From positions 21,361 through 85,360 of the forward strand of contig JAEWIX010000001.1 in assembly GCA_023386885.1 (NCBI GenBank): a stretch of 64,000 bases of DNA. Reading direction: 5' to 3'. This document shows positions 1-7,089 of the stretch, one piece after another. The stretch's first letter is position 1; each line of letters starts with the position of its first letter. A program made the position numbers and the translations under genes. Under the pieces are notes generated by a model. The model searched no databases. It saw only the letters and a list, made by a program, of their open reading frames with translations, and was not told where the DNA came from. The DNA comes from Pseudomonadota bacterium (GTDB taxonomy: Bacteria > Pseudomonadota > Alphaproteobacteria > Rhizobiales > Xanthobacteraceae).

Positions 1-272
1 ACGATGAAGTTGGATTAGCTGCGCTCGATCGGCAAGGAGAGCACCCGGACAATATCACGACACGCGCCGATGGCCCTAGCCGGGCGATCATGGCAATCCC
101 GGCGACAACATTGGCGGGGCTGGCGGTCAAGGCACGGCTCGCAAAATTCGGGGCCTCTCACATCTGGGAGGAATCCTACGACGACGCCAACTGGGATCAC
201 CTCCTATTACGCAGCCTCGTCGATGCTGTTCTCGAATTGGCAGCGGCTCAAACTGTCGGAGGTGAAGCATGA
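1..272 (+). CDS. Hypothetical protein, 5' end cut by window edge
   Basis: The frame is open from base 3 to the stop at 270-272 without interruption, so the gene may begin outside the window. An internal ATG at 90 has no clear ribosome binding site in front of it. The last 60 residues are mostly helical, with alanine- and leucine-rich stretches around a Trp-Asp-His segment. The stop overlaps the ATG of the next gene as ATGA, which supports a real, co-translated gene in a rightward run of small genes. Function is not recognised. Confidence 0.5.
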   Translation, partial: DEVGLAALDRQGEHPDNITTRADGPSRAIMAIPATTLAGLAVKARLAKFGASHIWEESYDDANWDHLLLRSLVDAVLELAAAQTVGGEA

Positions 273-565
273 AGAAGCCCCACCCACACAGCGCCAACGC
301 CGTCATGGAGCGTTGCGAAAACGACGTCGCAGAAATCCGGACCCTAGCCCACATACTTTTGTCCCGCATAGAGTTCGAGCTCAACGAAAAACGGGGCAAA
401 ACGGACGGCACAACTGTAACTCTCAGGTTTCAGCAGGAGAGCATTTTCGCCACGAATTGGGTAGCCGGGAAAATATGGAGCGCCCTCGCCGACCTTGACG
501 ATTTTCTAGGGGAAGCCAGAAACACCCAAAACGAGGCCGAGGAGAAAGGGAGGACACTCGCATGA
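269..565 (+). CDS. Hypothetical protein (98 aa)
   Basis: The start is fixed by GGAGGTG seven bases upstream and by the ATGA overlap with the preceding gene; its own stop overlaps the next start the same way. The protein is hydrophilic and predicted to be helical, with no membrane segment and no motif I recognise. It belongs to a tight rightward set of four small genes typical of accessory regions in phages and integrative elements. Confidence 0.55.
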   Translation: MKKPHPHSANAVMERCENDVAEIRTLAHILLSRIEFELNEKRGKTDGTTVTLRFQQESIFATNWVAGKIWSALADLDDFLGEARNTQNEAEEKGRTLA

Positions 566-801
566 GCGCCCCTCCATCGATTGACCTTGAAGGCGTTCAG
601 GTGGACGTCTGGTCCCTCGTCCAGTTACTCGACGCCCTCGCATTCCTCTTGCAAGGAATGGCGCGCGATGCTGACGGCAAGGAGCAGGATCAGGCGGACG
701 GCCTCGCATGGTGCGCCCTACGAATGGCGCAGAAGATGGATCAGGATATTGACGCGCTGGTCCGGGACGCCACTTGCCGCCGGCGGGAGGGCCAAGCATG
801 A
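562..801 (+). CDS. Hypothetical acidic protein (79 aa)
   Basis: It begins at an ATG overlapping the previous stop and is preceded by a purine-rich GGGAGGA stretch. The protein is acidic in the centre, helical, and ends in a basic cluster. No known domain is recognised. It overlaps the next gene by four bases (ATGA), so it is probably expressed from the same message as its neighbours. Confidence 0.5.
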   Translation: MSAPPSIDLEGVQVDVWSLVQLLDALAFLLQGMARDADGKEQDQADGLAWCALRMAQKMDQDIDALVRDATCRRREGQA

Positions 802-1004
802 ACTGTATGCAGTCCCTCAAATCCCAACTGGCGGGCGAAACACGTGCCCGTCAGGCCGCCGAGCAACGGGAACGGGACGCCATCGTCCGGGCCGAACGCG
901 CCGAGCAATCGGAACGCAATCTGACGCGGGCACTGGACCGCGCCCACCGGGAGCTTGATCACCTCCGGGCTCAGGCCGCCTCAAGCGGGGAGTGTGTCGC
1001 ATGA
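798..1004 (+). CDS. Small coiled-coil protein (68 aa)
   Basis: The start overlaps the preceding stop, with GGGAGG nine bases upstream. Almost the whole protein is a charged helix rich in Glu, Arg and Ala with heptad-like spacing, so a coiled coil is likely. Small coiled-coil proteins of this sort are common in phage early regions. Specific function is unknown. Its stop overlaps the ATG of the transposase remnant that follows. Confidence 0.5.
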   Translation: MNCMQSLKSQLAGETRARQAAEQRERDAIVRAERAEQSERNLTRALDRAHRELDHLRAQAASSGECVA

Positions 1005-1347
1005 CGCTCGCATGCTCCGGGAGTTGGTGGTGGACCGACGAAGCCGCGCATTGGGATGCGCTACACGCTCGCTTTCTGACGAAGCGCATCAACCATAGCG
1101 AAAGCTATTCGGACGGCGACGCCTGCACCAATCAAGCCGAGTCGTTCTTCTCGCGCATCCGACGCGCCGAAATCGCATCCATCATCGAATCGCTGGCGAC
1201 TACCTATCGGCTTATGCTGGTGAAATGGCTTGGCGCGAGAACAATCGCCGTATCAGCAATGGCGAGCAATATTTGATGGCCGCTGATGCCGCCCTACAGC
1301 ACCCGGTTTCGCGCCAGTGGAAGGGGTATTGGCAGCGTTCCGCTTAA
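1001..1347 (+). pseudogene. IS1595 (ISXO2-like) transposase remnant, truncated and frameshifted
   Basis: The segment DEAAHWDALHARFLTKRINH, followed by a TNQAESFFSRIRRAEI stretch, matches the C-terminal part of ISXO2-like DDE transposases as I know them. After the Ile codon near 1174 the conserved sequence continues in the next frame (IHHRIAGDY, then EMAWRENNRRISNGEQYLMA, then the tail ending SRQWKGYWQRSA) and stops at TAA 1345-1347. A one-base deletion near 1174 therefore breaks the gene. The N-terminal two thirds, including the zinc-ribbon region, are missing. The short leader in front (MTLACSGSWWW) is not transposase-like. No terminal inverted repeats were located. Confidence 0.8.
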
Positions 1348-1420
1348 GCACGCTGTTGGGCCGCATCATCGGTGGTTGTGCAGAAACTTTCGATAGCAAG
1401 ATCACCTTGCCAAAATTAAA

Positions 1421-1438
1421 CCCCGGCATGAGCCGGGG
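1421..1438 (-). terminator. Hairpin terminator of the 1742/1449 gene pair
   Basis: A perfect 7-bp stem (CCCCGGC / GCCGGGG) with an ATGA loop. Read on the minus strand it is followed by TTTAATTTT, a good T-rich tail, so it should end transcripts of the leftward genes just upstream. Confidence 0.65.
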
Positions 1439-1448
1439 CTTAAGTTCG

Positions 1449-1733
1449 TTACCATGATAGTGTACGATTCAAATTCGCGTACACTGCACGCATGTTAAGA
1501 CCACGAAAGAATGGGTGCCACGGAGGCGGCGCGATAAAAGACATACTGCCGTTACCGTTGTTCCAGACAGGTACAACACGCCCACGAAGCCCGGCCCCCA
1601 TTGCCCGCTTTTGAATTTCACCAATCGTGGCCTGTTGGTCGTGCTGCGTTTTGTGGCCGAAGGAGTCGTCGAGCGGGACGATGATCATATCCTGCCCCTG
1701 TTCTCGCAGGTGCGCGATGTCCAATGTTGGCAT
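1449..1733 (-). CDS. Hypothetical protein (94 aa)
   Basis: The start at ATG 1733 is preferred over the TTG at 1745 that would overlap the upstream stop. The protein has a hydrophobic VPL segment near its middle and a Pro/Trp-rich PPPWHPFF motif near the C-terminus; no family is recognised. It lies immediately downstream of the small YjzC-like gene and ends just before a terminator, so the two probably form a short leftward operon. The coding end contains an 8-bp inverted repeat (1459-1466 / 1478-1485). Confidence 0.45.
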   Translation of the reverse strand: MPTLDIAHLREQGQDMIIVPLDDSFGHKTQHDQQATIGEIQKRAMGAGLRGRVVPVWNNGNGSMSFIAPPPWHPFFRGLNMRAVYANLNRTLSW

Positions 1734-1741
1734 GACGCACC

Positions 1742-1927
1742 TCAACGACCGGTACGGTGTTTGGTGGGATCGACCAGAACATAACCCATGCCCCGTGACG
1801 GGGTTGGAGGAAGAGGCTCGCCGCGCGTAACAGTGCGCTCCTCCCCCGTGCGACCGCCGCGCGGACCAATTTGCTCATATTGCCCCGAGCGAGGGGCCTC
1901 TTCACCTGGTTTGAAAGTTTTAGCCAT
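1742..1927 (-). CDS. YjzC-like small protein (61 aa)
   Basis: The ATG at 1927 is preceded by AGGAGAG at good spacing, so the longer reading to 1984 is not needed. The N-terminal KTFKPGEEAPRSGQYEQIG resembles the small YjzC-type proteins (Phe-Lys-Pro-Gly, then Ala-Pro, then Gly-x-Tyr), which are around 60 residues long and of unknown function. The stop lies nine bases before the next start, so coupling with the following gene is likely. Family assignment is from pattern similarity only. Confidence 0.5.
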   Translation of the reverse strand: MAKTFKPGEEAPRSGQYEQIGPRGGRTGEERTVTRGEPLPPTPSRGMGYVLVDPTKHRTGR

Positions 1928-2037
1928 GACGGCTCTCCTTTGTGAGAGCCGGTTGACCGCAGGCAACGTCTGATTCAAGATCAAGACGCCTTTACCGGCC
2001 TGTCCCGCGTCGGCTCTCGACCACGGGGCGGTTTAGA

Positions 2038-2065
2038 AGCCGTTGGGTCTCACCACCCGACGGCT
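2038..2065 (+). terminator. Hairpin with TTTATTATT tail
   Basis: An 11-bp stem with one G-T pair (2038-2048 / 2055-2065) and a six-base loop is followed by a T-rich run on the plus strand. No plus-strand gene ends just before it, so it may insulate the toxin-antitoxin promoter from readthrough. The stretch 1985-2154 otherwise shows no supported gene. Confidence 0.5.
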
Positions 2066-2154
2066 TTATTATTCATGTGGCACGGGCCTTTCTCAGCGGA
2101 ACCGACTCTATCGTTAGCCGTTAGCCCCGTGTTCACAACGTACATACATAATTG

Positions 2155-2189
2155 TATTGACGTTGTCAATACATGGTGTAAGGTATGGT
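2155..2189 (+). promoter_or_regulatory. Toxin-antitoxin promoter with operator palindrome
   Basis: TATTGAC-GTT-GTCAATA (2155-2171) is a perfect 7-3-7 inverted repeat covering a -35-like TTGACG (2157-2162). A -10-like TAAGGT (2179-2184) follows at 16-bp spacing, with TATGGT (2184-2189) as an alternative. It sits 57 bp in front of the DUF1778 antitoxin, whose family represses its own promoter, so autoregulation is likely. Confidence 0.6.
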
Positions 2190-2227
2190 TCGCTTCGCTT
2201 CGCGGAGCTTTATCAAGGAACAGTGTC

Positions 2228-2542
2228 ATGTCAGCCGCAACAATGGAGCGCCCTAGGGAGGAAATAGCGTCAAGCCATCGCAAAGACGCAGTCATAAATG
2301 TGCGCCTGCCAACAAAGGTTCGCGACCTAATCGATCGTGCAGCTGCTGTTGTCGGAAAAACCAGAAGCGACTTTATTCTAGATAGTGCGCGTAAGCACGC
2401 CGTCGACGTTCTGCTGGATCAGCGCTTATTTTCGCTTGATGCTGAGCAATACGAACACTTTGTACGAGTGCTTGACGAAACGCCTCTGCCGAACGCTCGC
2501 CTCAAGCAACTGTTTGCGAGTAAACCTGTATGGGAAACGTAA
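2228..2542 (+). CDS. DUF1778 antitoxin (TacA/AtaR-like)
   Basis: The 104-residue protein has an N-terminal ribbon-helix-helix region (RKDAVINVRLPTKVRDLIDR, then a K-T-R-S-D-F helix, residues about 18-57) and a C-terminal tail of about 40 residues that should wrap the toxin. This is the layout of DUF1778 antitoxins, which neutralise GNAT toxins and repress their own operon. It overlaps the toxin gene by 13 bases. ATG 2228 is chosen because it follows the promoter directly; ATG 2243 is an alternative. The locus is clearly lower in GC than the surrounding chromosome. Confidence 0.88.
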   Translation: MSAATMERPREEIASSHRKDAVINVRLPTKVRDLIDRAAAVVGKTRSDFILDSARKHAVDVLLDQRLFSLDAEQYEHFVRVLDETPLPNARLKQLFASKPVWET

Positions 2543-3054
2543 CACCTATATCTTCAGCGGTACTGGGAGGCCTCGCGCCCCCAGTACCGCTGACTTCGCT
2601 GCACGAAACTGCAAGGTTTGATTGCGGCAAGGCACCGTTGAACGACTGGATTCGCGAAACGGCGCTTCGTTCTGAAGGACGCTCTGCTCGCTGTTATGTG
2701 ACAGCGGCAAAGAATTCGGTGGTGGGATTTTATTGCCTTTCCGCGGGTGCAGTTCAACACGATGGCTCGCCGCGTAAACTCAGGCAGAATTTGCCAAATC
2801 CGACTCCGATCGTAACTATCGGTCGGCTGGCGGTAGACAGAGCGTATCAAGGGCGCGGCATAGGTCGCAGCCTTCTTATAGATGCCCTCCAACGAATCAC
2901 GCGCGCGTCGGAATTGGTTGGAGCTCGTGCAGTGATTGTTCACGCGGTAGACCAAGACGCCGTGCCATTCTATGCGCGTTATGGGTTCAAGGTTTTCCCG
3001 ATTGGGAATCAGACGCTATATCTACCGATCGATGAGATTATTGCTTCGCTTTAA
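2530..3054 (+). CDS. GNAT-family toxin (TacT/AtaT-like)
   Basis: A 174-residue GNAT acetyltransferase. The acetyl-CoA binding motif VDRAYQGRGIGRSLL lies at about residues 98-112, and a C-terminal FYARYGFKVFP segment carries the tyrosine usually acting as general acid. The N-terminal F-D-C-G-K-A-x-L-N-D-W segment is typical of TacT-type toxins, which acetylate aminoacyl-tRNA and stop translation. Its place just behind a DUF1778 antitoxin, with overlapping reading frames, makes a type II toxin-antitoxin pair. Which tRNA is modified cannot be read from the sequence. The pair probably stabilises the element. Confidence 0.88.
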   Translation: MGNVTPISSAVLGGLAPPVPLTSLHETARFDCGKAPLNDWIRETALRSEGRSARCYVTAAKNSVVGFYCLSAGAVQHDGSPRKLRQNLPNPTPIVTIGRLAVDRAYQGRGIGRSLLIDALQRITRASELVGARAVIVHAVDQDAVPFYARYGFKVFPIGNQTLYLPIDEIIASL

Positions 3055-3081
3055 CGAAGCGCAACTTCAACAAAGCTTCCA

Positions 3082-3543
3082 CTACTTCGCAACGCCCACA
3101 GCACATTTTTCCTTTTTGTCGATACTTGAACGCACTGCATTGTTCTCTCGCAGCACTCTCAACGCCTTTGATACCCGCCGCGTGTGGTCGGTTAAAAGTT
3201 TCCGATCCCGTGCATCTTGACCGCTCAGGGCAAGAACCCCTTGTGCGACTTCTCGACTCGTCAGCATCCCGTCAACACCACGAAGCTCAGCCAATATAGC
3301 TCTAGTCAATTCACCGCGCCCGAATATTACCTCCCGTTTCTGGCGCGGCATTTCAGCGTCCAGATCGCCGGTATAGCCAAGCGTGCCTAGGACACGGTTC
3401 AACGCGCCTATGTCGTTCTTGATCTCGGCTAAACGGTCGCGAATGCGTGTCGCTTCGTTGAAGAGAGCAGCCCGCTTGGTAAGCAGGCCCGAAATGATGT
3501 GCTCGAACGTCTCCGTTCGCGAGCGTTTGATGGTGTCGGACAT
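3082..3543 (-). CDS. Hypothetical protein with coiled coil and C-terminal helical domain (153 aa)
   Basis: Residues about 10-55 form a charged helix likely to be a coiled coil; a Lys/Arg-rich linker (PRQKREV) leads to a C-terminal part with the pattern of a winged-helix DNA-binding domain (LTSREVAQGVLAL, then TRRVSKALRVLRENNAV). It converges on the toxin gene, with 27 bp between the two stops. A regulatory role is plausible but unproven. The family is not recognised by name. Confidence 0.6.
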   Translation of the reverse strand: MSDTIKRSRTETFEHIISGLLTKRAALFNEATRIRDRLAEIKNDIGALNRVLGTLGYTGDLDAEMPRQKREVIFGRGELTRAILAELRGVDGMLTSREVAQGVLALSGQDARDRKLLTDHTRRVSKALRVLRENNAVRSSIDKKEKCAVGVAK

Positions 3544-3592
3544 GCTGCATTGTGTGTTTCACACGGCAAACCGGCCATCCCTTCCTTGGTGA

Positions 3593-3748
3593 GTTTGCTA
3601 CCTAATACCGGATTATGAGCCGGAACACCGCGAGGACGATCCGGCGGAATGCGGCATTGCCGACATGGATGGAATGCTCGAACAGCTATCCGGCCGCTAC
3701 AACTACGGCGGCCACGGGGCCACCGGATTCGCCAGTCACGCCGAGTAG
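3593..3748 (+). pseudogene. Possible C-terminal gene remnant
   Basis: In frame from 3593 to TAG 3746-3748 the translation is acidic and Gly-rich and ends GYNYGGHG-like, with balanced composition, but has no start codon until an internal ATG at 3664 and no ribosome binding site. It looks like the tail of a gene cut at its 5' side. No family is recognised. The rest of 3544-3886 shows no supported gene. Confidence 0.2.
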
Positions 3749-3886
3749 CTTTTTATTCAAAAGCTACGATCCACTTTGCCCACGCGCGCTGTGGACGGAT
3801 ATCGGGGATTGGGAGAGTTCCCGTCCACTTGATCTATCGCCGCCGCATGTCGCTGGACTTGATGCCTTCCCGGATGGAGGAGCAGC

Positions 3887-4171
3887 ATGACCAAGAATCG
3901 CCTGCAGAACTTAAATGATCACCTATTCGCACAGATCGAACGCCTCTGCGATGAGGACCTGACGCCCGAAGAAATCGAGCGGGAGTCACGGCGCTCTGTG
4001 GCGTTGGCTTCGTTAGCAGAATTGACTGTTCGAACCGCAACGACGCAGTTGCAAGCTATCAGGATGATACATGATCATGACGGCTGCGACCCTACCTCGA
4101 TGTTGCATCGGTTCGTTGATACGGAGCCGCGCGTAGGCGCGGGCCGCTCCCTGGCCGTCGTGCGAAAATGA
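3887..4171 (+). CDS. Hypothetical helical protein (94 aa)
   Basis: GGAGGAGC six bases before the ATG is a strong ribosome binding site. The first 65 residues (LNDHLFAQIERLCDEDLTPEEIERE and onwards) are helical and acidic and resemble short phage proteins that precede HNH genes. The stop overlaps the next ATG (ATGA), so the two are translationally coupled. No catalytic motif is seen. Confidence 0.6.
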   Translation: MTKNRLQNLNDHLFAQIERLCDEDLTPEEIERESRRSVALASLAELTVRTATTQLQAIRMIHDHDGCDPTSMLHRFVDTEPRVGAGRSLAVVRK

Positions 4172-4677
4172 CATCACACAACGCGATTTTCAGCGCGGCC
4201 GAATTGGAGTTTATCAAGGCTCGCGCCAGCACAATGGCGCGTAAGGAAATCCACGCCGCGTTTGTGGCAAAATTCAAGCGAGCCGATATCACTCTAGAAC
4301 AAATTCACGGCCTCTGTAGCAGACGCAGGTGGAGGATAGGGCGTCCTAAAACCTGCATAAGGATGAGGAAAAGTTCTCTGCGTAGAGGCAGCCTCATGGT
4401 GGCGACGGATACCCCGGATGATTATCGGCAGATGCAGCGCGTCATGTGGGAAGAACTTGTCGGCCCTATTCCAAAGGGTCATTATCTGATCTCCGTGAAC
4501 GGCGACAACTTTGATTTTGATCCGTTCAACTGGATCATGCTCACCAACAGCATGATGGTCAGTCTGGTGCGGCATTCGAATATTTCCATCGTACCACCCG
4601 AATTGCGCCGGACCATCTTTGCGACGGCGCGGCTCAAGCAAACCTTCCGGGATCGAACGGGCAAAAAATTTCGCTGA
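4168..4677 (+). CDS. HNH-endonuclease-like phage protein, probably degenerate
   Basis: The 169-residue protein has the layout of phage HNH proteins with an N-terminal helix-turn-helix part (EIHAAFVAKFKRADITLEQIHGLCSRR, residues about 28-55). The later WEELVGPIPKGHYLI segment matches the place where HNH enzymes read H-R-x-x-W-E-x-x-x-G-P-I-P-x-G. The first His is Gln here (QRVMWEE) and the usual Asn/His positions after it are unclear (FDFDPFNW). The nuclease may be inactive or a strongly diverged form. Assignment is from pattern memory. Confidence 0.55.
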   Translation: MTSHNAIFSAAELEFIKARASTMARKEIHAAFVAKFKRADITLEQIHGLCSRRRWRIGRPKTCIRMRKSSLRRGSLMVATDTPDDYRQMQRVMWEELVGPIPKGHYLISVNGDNFDFDPFNWIMLTNSMMVSLVRHSNISIVPPELRRTIFATARLKQTFRDRTGKKFR

Positions 4678-4833
4678 TGCCGCATCATCGTCAAATGAGA
4701 TGGCCCTGTGCAATTTGCGTGAACGTTGCCATGGAGAGGTAATCGTTCGGGGTATGTGACTACAAGGCTGGCTCACTCAAAATGAAGCTCTCCGATTAAC
4801 CAAGCAGATGCTGATCCGCGGTAAGTTTGGTGG

Positions 4834-5388
4834 ATGGCCGACGACTTCCTGATTTTCAAAGAGCGCCGCTTTCTCGGCATCACCGAGAGACGATGGATAT
4901 GGCTGGCGCGTACGCTCGCGCTGGCCCTGCTGGCATTTGTCTGCGGCTTCGGGATCTACCTGGGTGCGGACCGGGTGAAGGACATGGCGTCCAGCGCGTT
5001 CGGCTGGGCGCAGCTTCAGATTGTCGGCACCCGGACCACTCCCGGCGGCACATTGCGCCGGATGGGCTTCTGCTACGGCGGCGTTCGTATCAACTGCGTG
5101 GTTGACGGCGACACTATCTGGGTCGGTGGCGAGAAGATCAGAATGCAATCGATCGATGCGCCCGAGATCGACGGCAAATGTGCCTACGAGAAAGACCTGG
5201 CACAGCGCGCCAAGCATCGGCTGAACGAACTGCTCTCTGCCGAGCCTTTCTCCATTGCCCGTTCCGGGAAGGACCGATACGGGCGAACGCTGGCGGCAAT
5301 CTACAACAGCCATGGAGAGATTGGCGCGGCCCTCGTGCAGGAGGGTTTGGCACGGACATGGACCGGGCGGCGTCGGCCGTGGTGCTAG
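4834..5388 (+). CDS. Membrane-anchored thermonuclease (SNase-like) protein
   Basis: A 184-residue protein. One membrane segment (residues about 22-45, LARTLALALLAFVCGFGIYLG) is followed by an SNase-like domain: VVDGDTIW (about 89-96), the active-site-type IRMQSIDAPEIDG with its Arg and Asp, and DRYGRTLA carrying the second Arg. The family hydrolyses DNA/RNA phosphodiesters with calcium. The single N-terminal anchor predicts a periplasm-facing nuclease. The C-terminus is short compared with staphylococcal nuclease and ends in a basic RRRPWC. It has no operon partner here; an inverted repeat follows 28 bp downstream. Confidence 0.8.
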   Translation: MADDFLIFKERRFLGITERRWIWLARTLALALLAFVCGFGIYLGADRVKDMASSAFGWAQLQIVGTRTTPGGTLRRMGFCYGGVRINCVVDGDTIWVGGEKIRMQSIDAPEIDGKCAYEKDLAQRAKHRLNELLSAEPFSIARSGKDRYGRTLAAIYNSHGEIGAALVQEGLARTWTGRRRPWC

Positions 5389-5416
5389 ATGCGGCCGGAT
5401 GGCGGTTAACGCGTTC

Positions 5417-5449
5417 TGACGTCCGATAACATCAGCTTATCGGACATCA
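5417..5449. repeat. Inverted repeat behind the nuclease gene
   Basis: Arms of 13 bp with one mismatch (5417-5429 / 5437-5449), core GTCCGATAA / TTATCGGAC, seven-base spacer. It could be a terminator without a T tail or a protein binding site. Confidence 0.5.
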
Positions 5450-5867
5450 GAATGTGCTCCAAAGTTGCGATTTTTCTTGGACAGTCAACAATTTGGCTGG
5501 TTCCACCCCCCCGCATGAGGGGCGAGCACTTGAAAACATGATTTTAGTTCAAGTCGCCGCTGCTGATACGGTGCTGTTAGCAGCAAGTGGCCCCGGCCCT
5601 CGCGCGCACGCGCGTACTGCGCAGAAAACCCGTCGCGGCCTCTTTTAGGGGCTGTAATAATTGCGCCGCTGGGGCAGTCGTGCCGGGCAATATTTTATTG
5701 CTCAAACGACTGTGGCTCCTCACTTTTCCAATCTAATTTCTTCACTGGCGTACATCTCACGCGCGCGCGCGTATTGGTCTCGAAATTCCGCCAGCGGCGC
5801 AGTCTGCCGAATTCGCCTCGGCATTTTCAAAATGGCTATGTGCCCGCCCTGTCTGGCAATTTGGGTT
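5450..5867. other. No supported gene; alternating GC tract
   Basis: About 420 bp without a convincing reading frame on either strand. It holds several CG/GC-alternating runs (for example 5764-5773) and the end of the leftward HTH gene follows. Codon composition of the open frames here is poor and none has a ribosome binding site. Confidence 0.4.
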
Positions 5868-6188
5868 TCAACCCGCACGATGCTGGTCATTCAGCACGTC
5901 AAAGACGATCCACGGATCCCGCTGGATGAGGGACAGCAGAACCAGCGCTGGGCCCGTCGGCTTGCGGCGACCTTGCTCCCAGTTGCGAAGCGTCTTTACC
6001 GGAACGCCAATCGCATCGGCAAAGGCCCGCTGCGTTAGGGCATAGAAGCCACACCGCATCTCTTCCGCCTTGATCCGGATTGAGCGCACATCGATGTGGT
6101 CGGCGGATGGCCGGCTGACTGCGGGCCGTCCGGGCCGCCGTTTTTCCCGCATATTAATTGCGCCATTGGCGTTCATTGGCATTTCCAT
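5868..6188 (-). CDS. Helix-turn-helix regulator (NadS/HigA-like)
   Basis: About 106 residues with a C-terminal XRE-type helix-turn-helix: TQRAFADAIGVPVKTLRNWEQGRRKPTGPALVL, residues about 52-84. The W-E-Q-G-R-R-x-P-T-G-P-A signature is typical of NadS/HigA-like antitoxins and regulators. The N-terminus is basic with a Gly-Arg-Pro AT-hook-like patch (RRPGRPAVSRP). Start is uncertain among ATGs at 6188, 6182, 6176 and 6152; 6188 lies just behind the stop of the upstream gene. No toxin partner of the RelE/HigB type is adjacent, so a phage regulator is as likely as an antitoxin. Confidence 0.7.
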   Translation of the reverse strand: MEMPMNANGAINMREKRRPGRPAVSRPSADHIDVRSIRIKAEEMRCGFYALTQRAFADAIGVPVKTLRNWEQGRRKPTGPALVLLSLIQRDPWIVFDVLNDQHRAG

Positions 6189-6190
6189 CG

Positions 6191-6733
6191 TTAGTTTAGT
6201 GCCCCTAGATAAGCTGCGCCACAGACGGTCCAGAAGAACGCCAAGGCGCCGCTCTCCATTTGACGATGAACGATGGACGACAACAGAGACTCGATCACCT
6301 CCGGGCATTGCGTCTCCCGCGCCAGGATCAAATATTCCCGCGCCTCGTGCTCCCCGTACTTCACCTCGTCCTCGGTTGTTCCGGTCGCGCTGAATAGTTC
6401 GAACGCCTCGTTGCCCGTGATCAGGTTCGGCAAGCTGCCATAGGTCGCCTTGGTGGCAAGGGCATTGATAAACCCGTATTCCATCGATCCCGGCCCATAT
6501 TGGACGATGCCGCCGAACACGAAGGACAGGAACGTGTTGGACTGGATGGCGCGCGCGAACGTGAGAGCGGTCCTGAAGTGCTGGCGCCCCATGGCGTGGT
6601 CAAGCACGTCGTTATCCGTCTTTTCCGGATGCCAGAACACGAACTGCCCGAACGACCCTGCCGATTGATATGGCTCCGGACACTCCCGGACGAAACTCGG
6701 AAGGCCAAAGGGTGCATCTTCGAATCCGATCAT
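6191..6733 (-). CDS. Hypothetical protein (180 aa)
   Basis: A full frame from ATG 6733 with aromatic-rich N-terminal half and a hydrophobic C-terminal end (LAFFWTVCGAAYLGAL) that could be a membrane anchor or packed helix. It resembles no family I know. It is followed after two bases by the HTH gene, so the two probably share a transcript. It diverges from the small membrane protein at 6748. Confidence 0.6.
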   Translation of the reverse strand: MIGFEDAPFGLPSFVRECPEPYQSAGSFGQFVFWHPEKTDNDVLDHAMGRQHFRTALTFARAIQSNTFLSFVFGGIVQYGPGSMEYGFINALATKATYGSLPNLITGNEAFELFSATGTTEDEVKYGEHEAREYLILARETQCPEVIESLLSSIVHRQMESGALAFFWTVCGAAYLGALN

Positions 6734-6747
6734 GCTAAGCTCCCCTC

Positions 6748-7089
6748 ATGAAAAAGCTCGCCTGGATAGCCTTGCAGGTCGCGACGTTCGCCGTTGTCGT
6801 CTGGTCCGAGAAGGACGCCGCAAAGTATCTCGGCAAAGAGCCCGACTTCGTCACCGCCAGCATCATGGGCGTGGTGGCCGCGCTGTTCGTCACAGCCCTC
6901 GTTGCTGCTGTGCAGGATCTATACATGCGATACCTCTCACCGCGCCGCCAGGACACCGGGCCTGCCTTCGACCCGAGCGCCGCTATTGCCCATGACAGCG
7001 AGACGAGCCGTGAGGGCGAGCGCCTTGCTGCTCCCACGAGGAGCGGTAGCGATGGCCCGAAACTGATTGGCGGCCGCCGGATCAGTTAG
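6748..7089 (+). CDS. Small membrane protein (113 aa)
   Basis: Two hydrophobic stretches are visible: residues about 4-20 and 37-56 (IMGVVAALFVTALVAAVQDL). The tail is hydrophilic and Arg/Ser-rich. The last 150 bases overlap the 3' end of the convergent 724-residue gene on the other strand, which is unusual and lowers certainty. The start has only a weak ribosome binding site. Small two-helix proteins in phages are sometimes holins; nothing specific supports that here. Confidence 0.45.
   Translation: MKKLAWIALQVATFAVVVWSEKDAAKYLGKEPDFVTASIMGVVAALFVTALVAAVQDLYMRYLSPRRQDTGPAFDPSAAIAHDSETSREGERLAAPTRSGSDGPKLIGGRRIS

Noticed and set aside
1459..1485. Inverted repeat AGTGTACG / CGTACACT as a fourth copy of the nicotinate operator
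   Set aside because: It contains GTACAC but lacks the TTN and NAA flanks and lies in a coding end inside the mobile element.
5759..5775. GC-alternating run as an origin or Z-DNA switch
   Set aside because: Short and isolated; no iterons or initiator gene beside it.
5868..6733. Toxin-antitoxin pair of the HTH gene with the 180-aa gene
   Set aside because: The 180-aa protein shows none of the HigB/RelE/HipA motifs and is larger than usual toxins.
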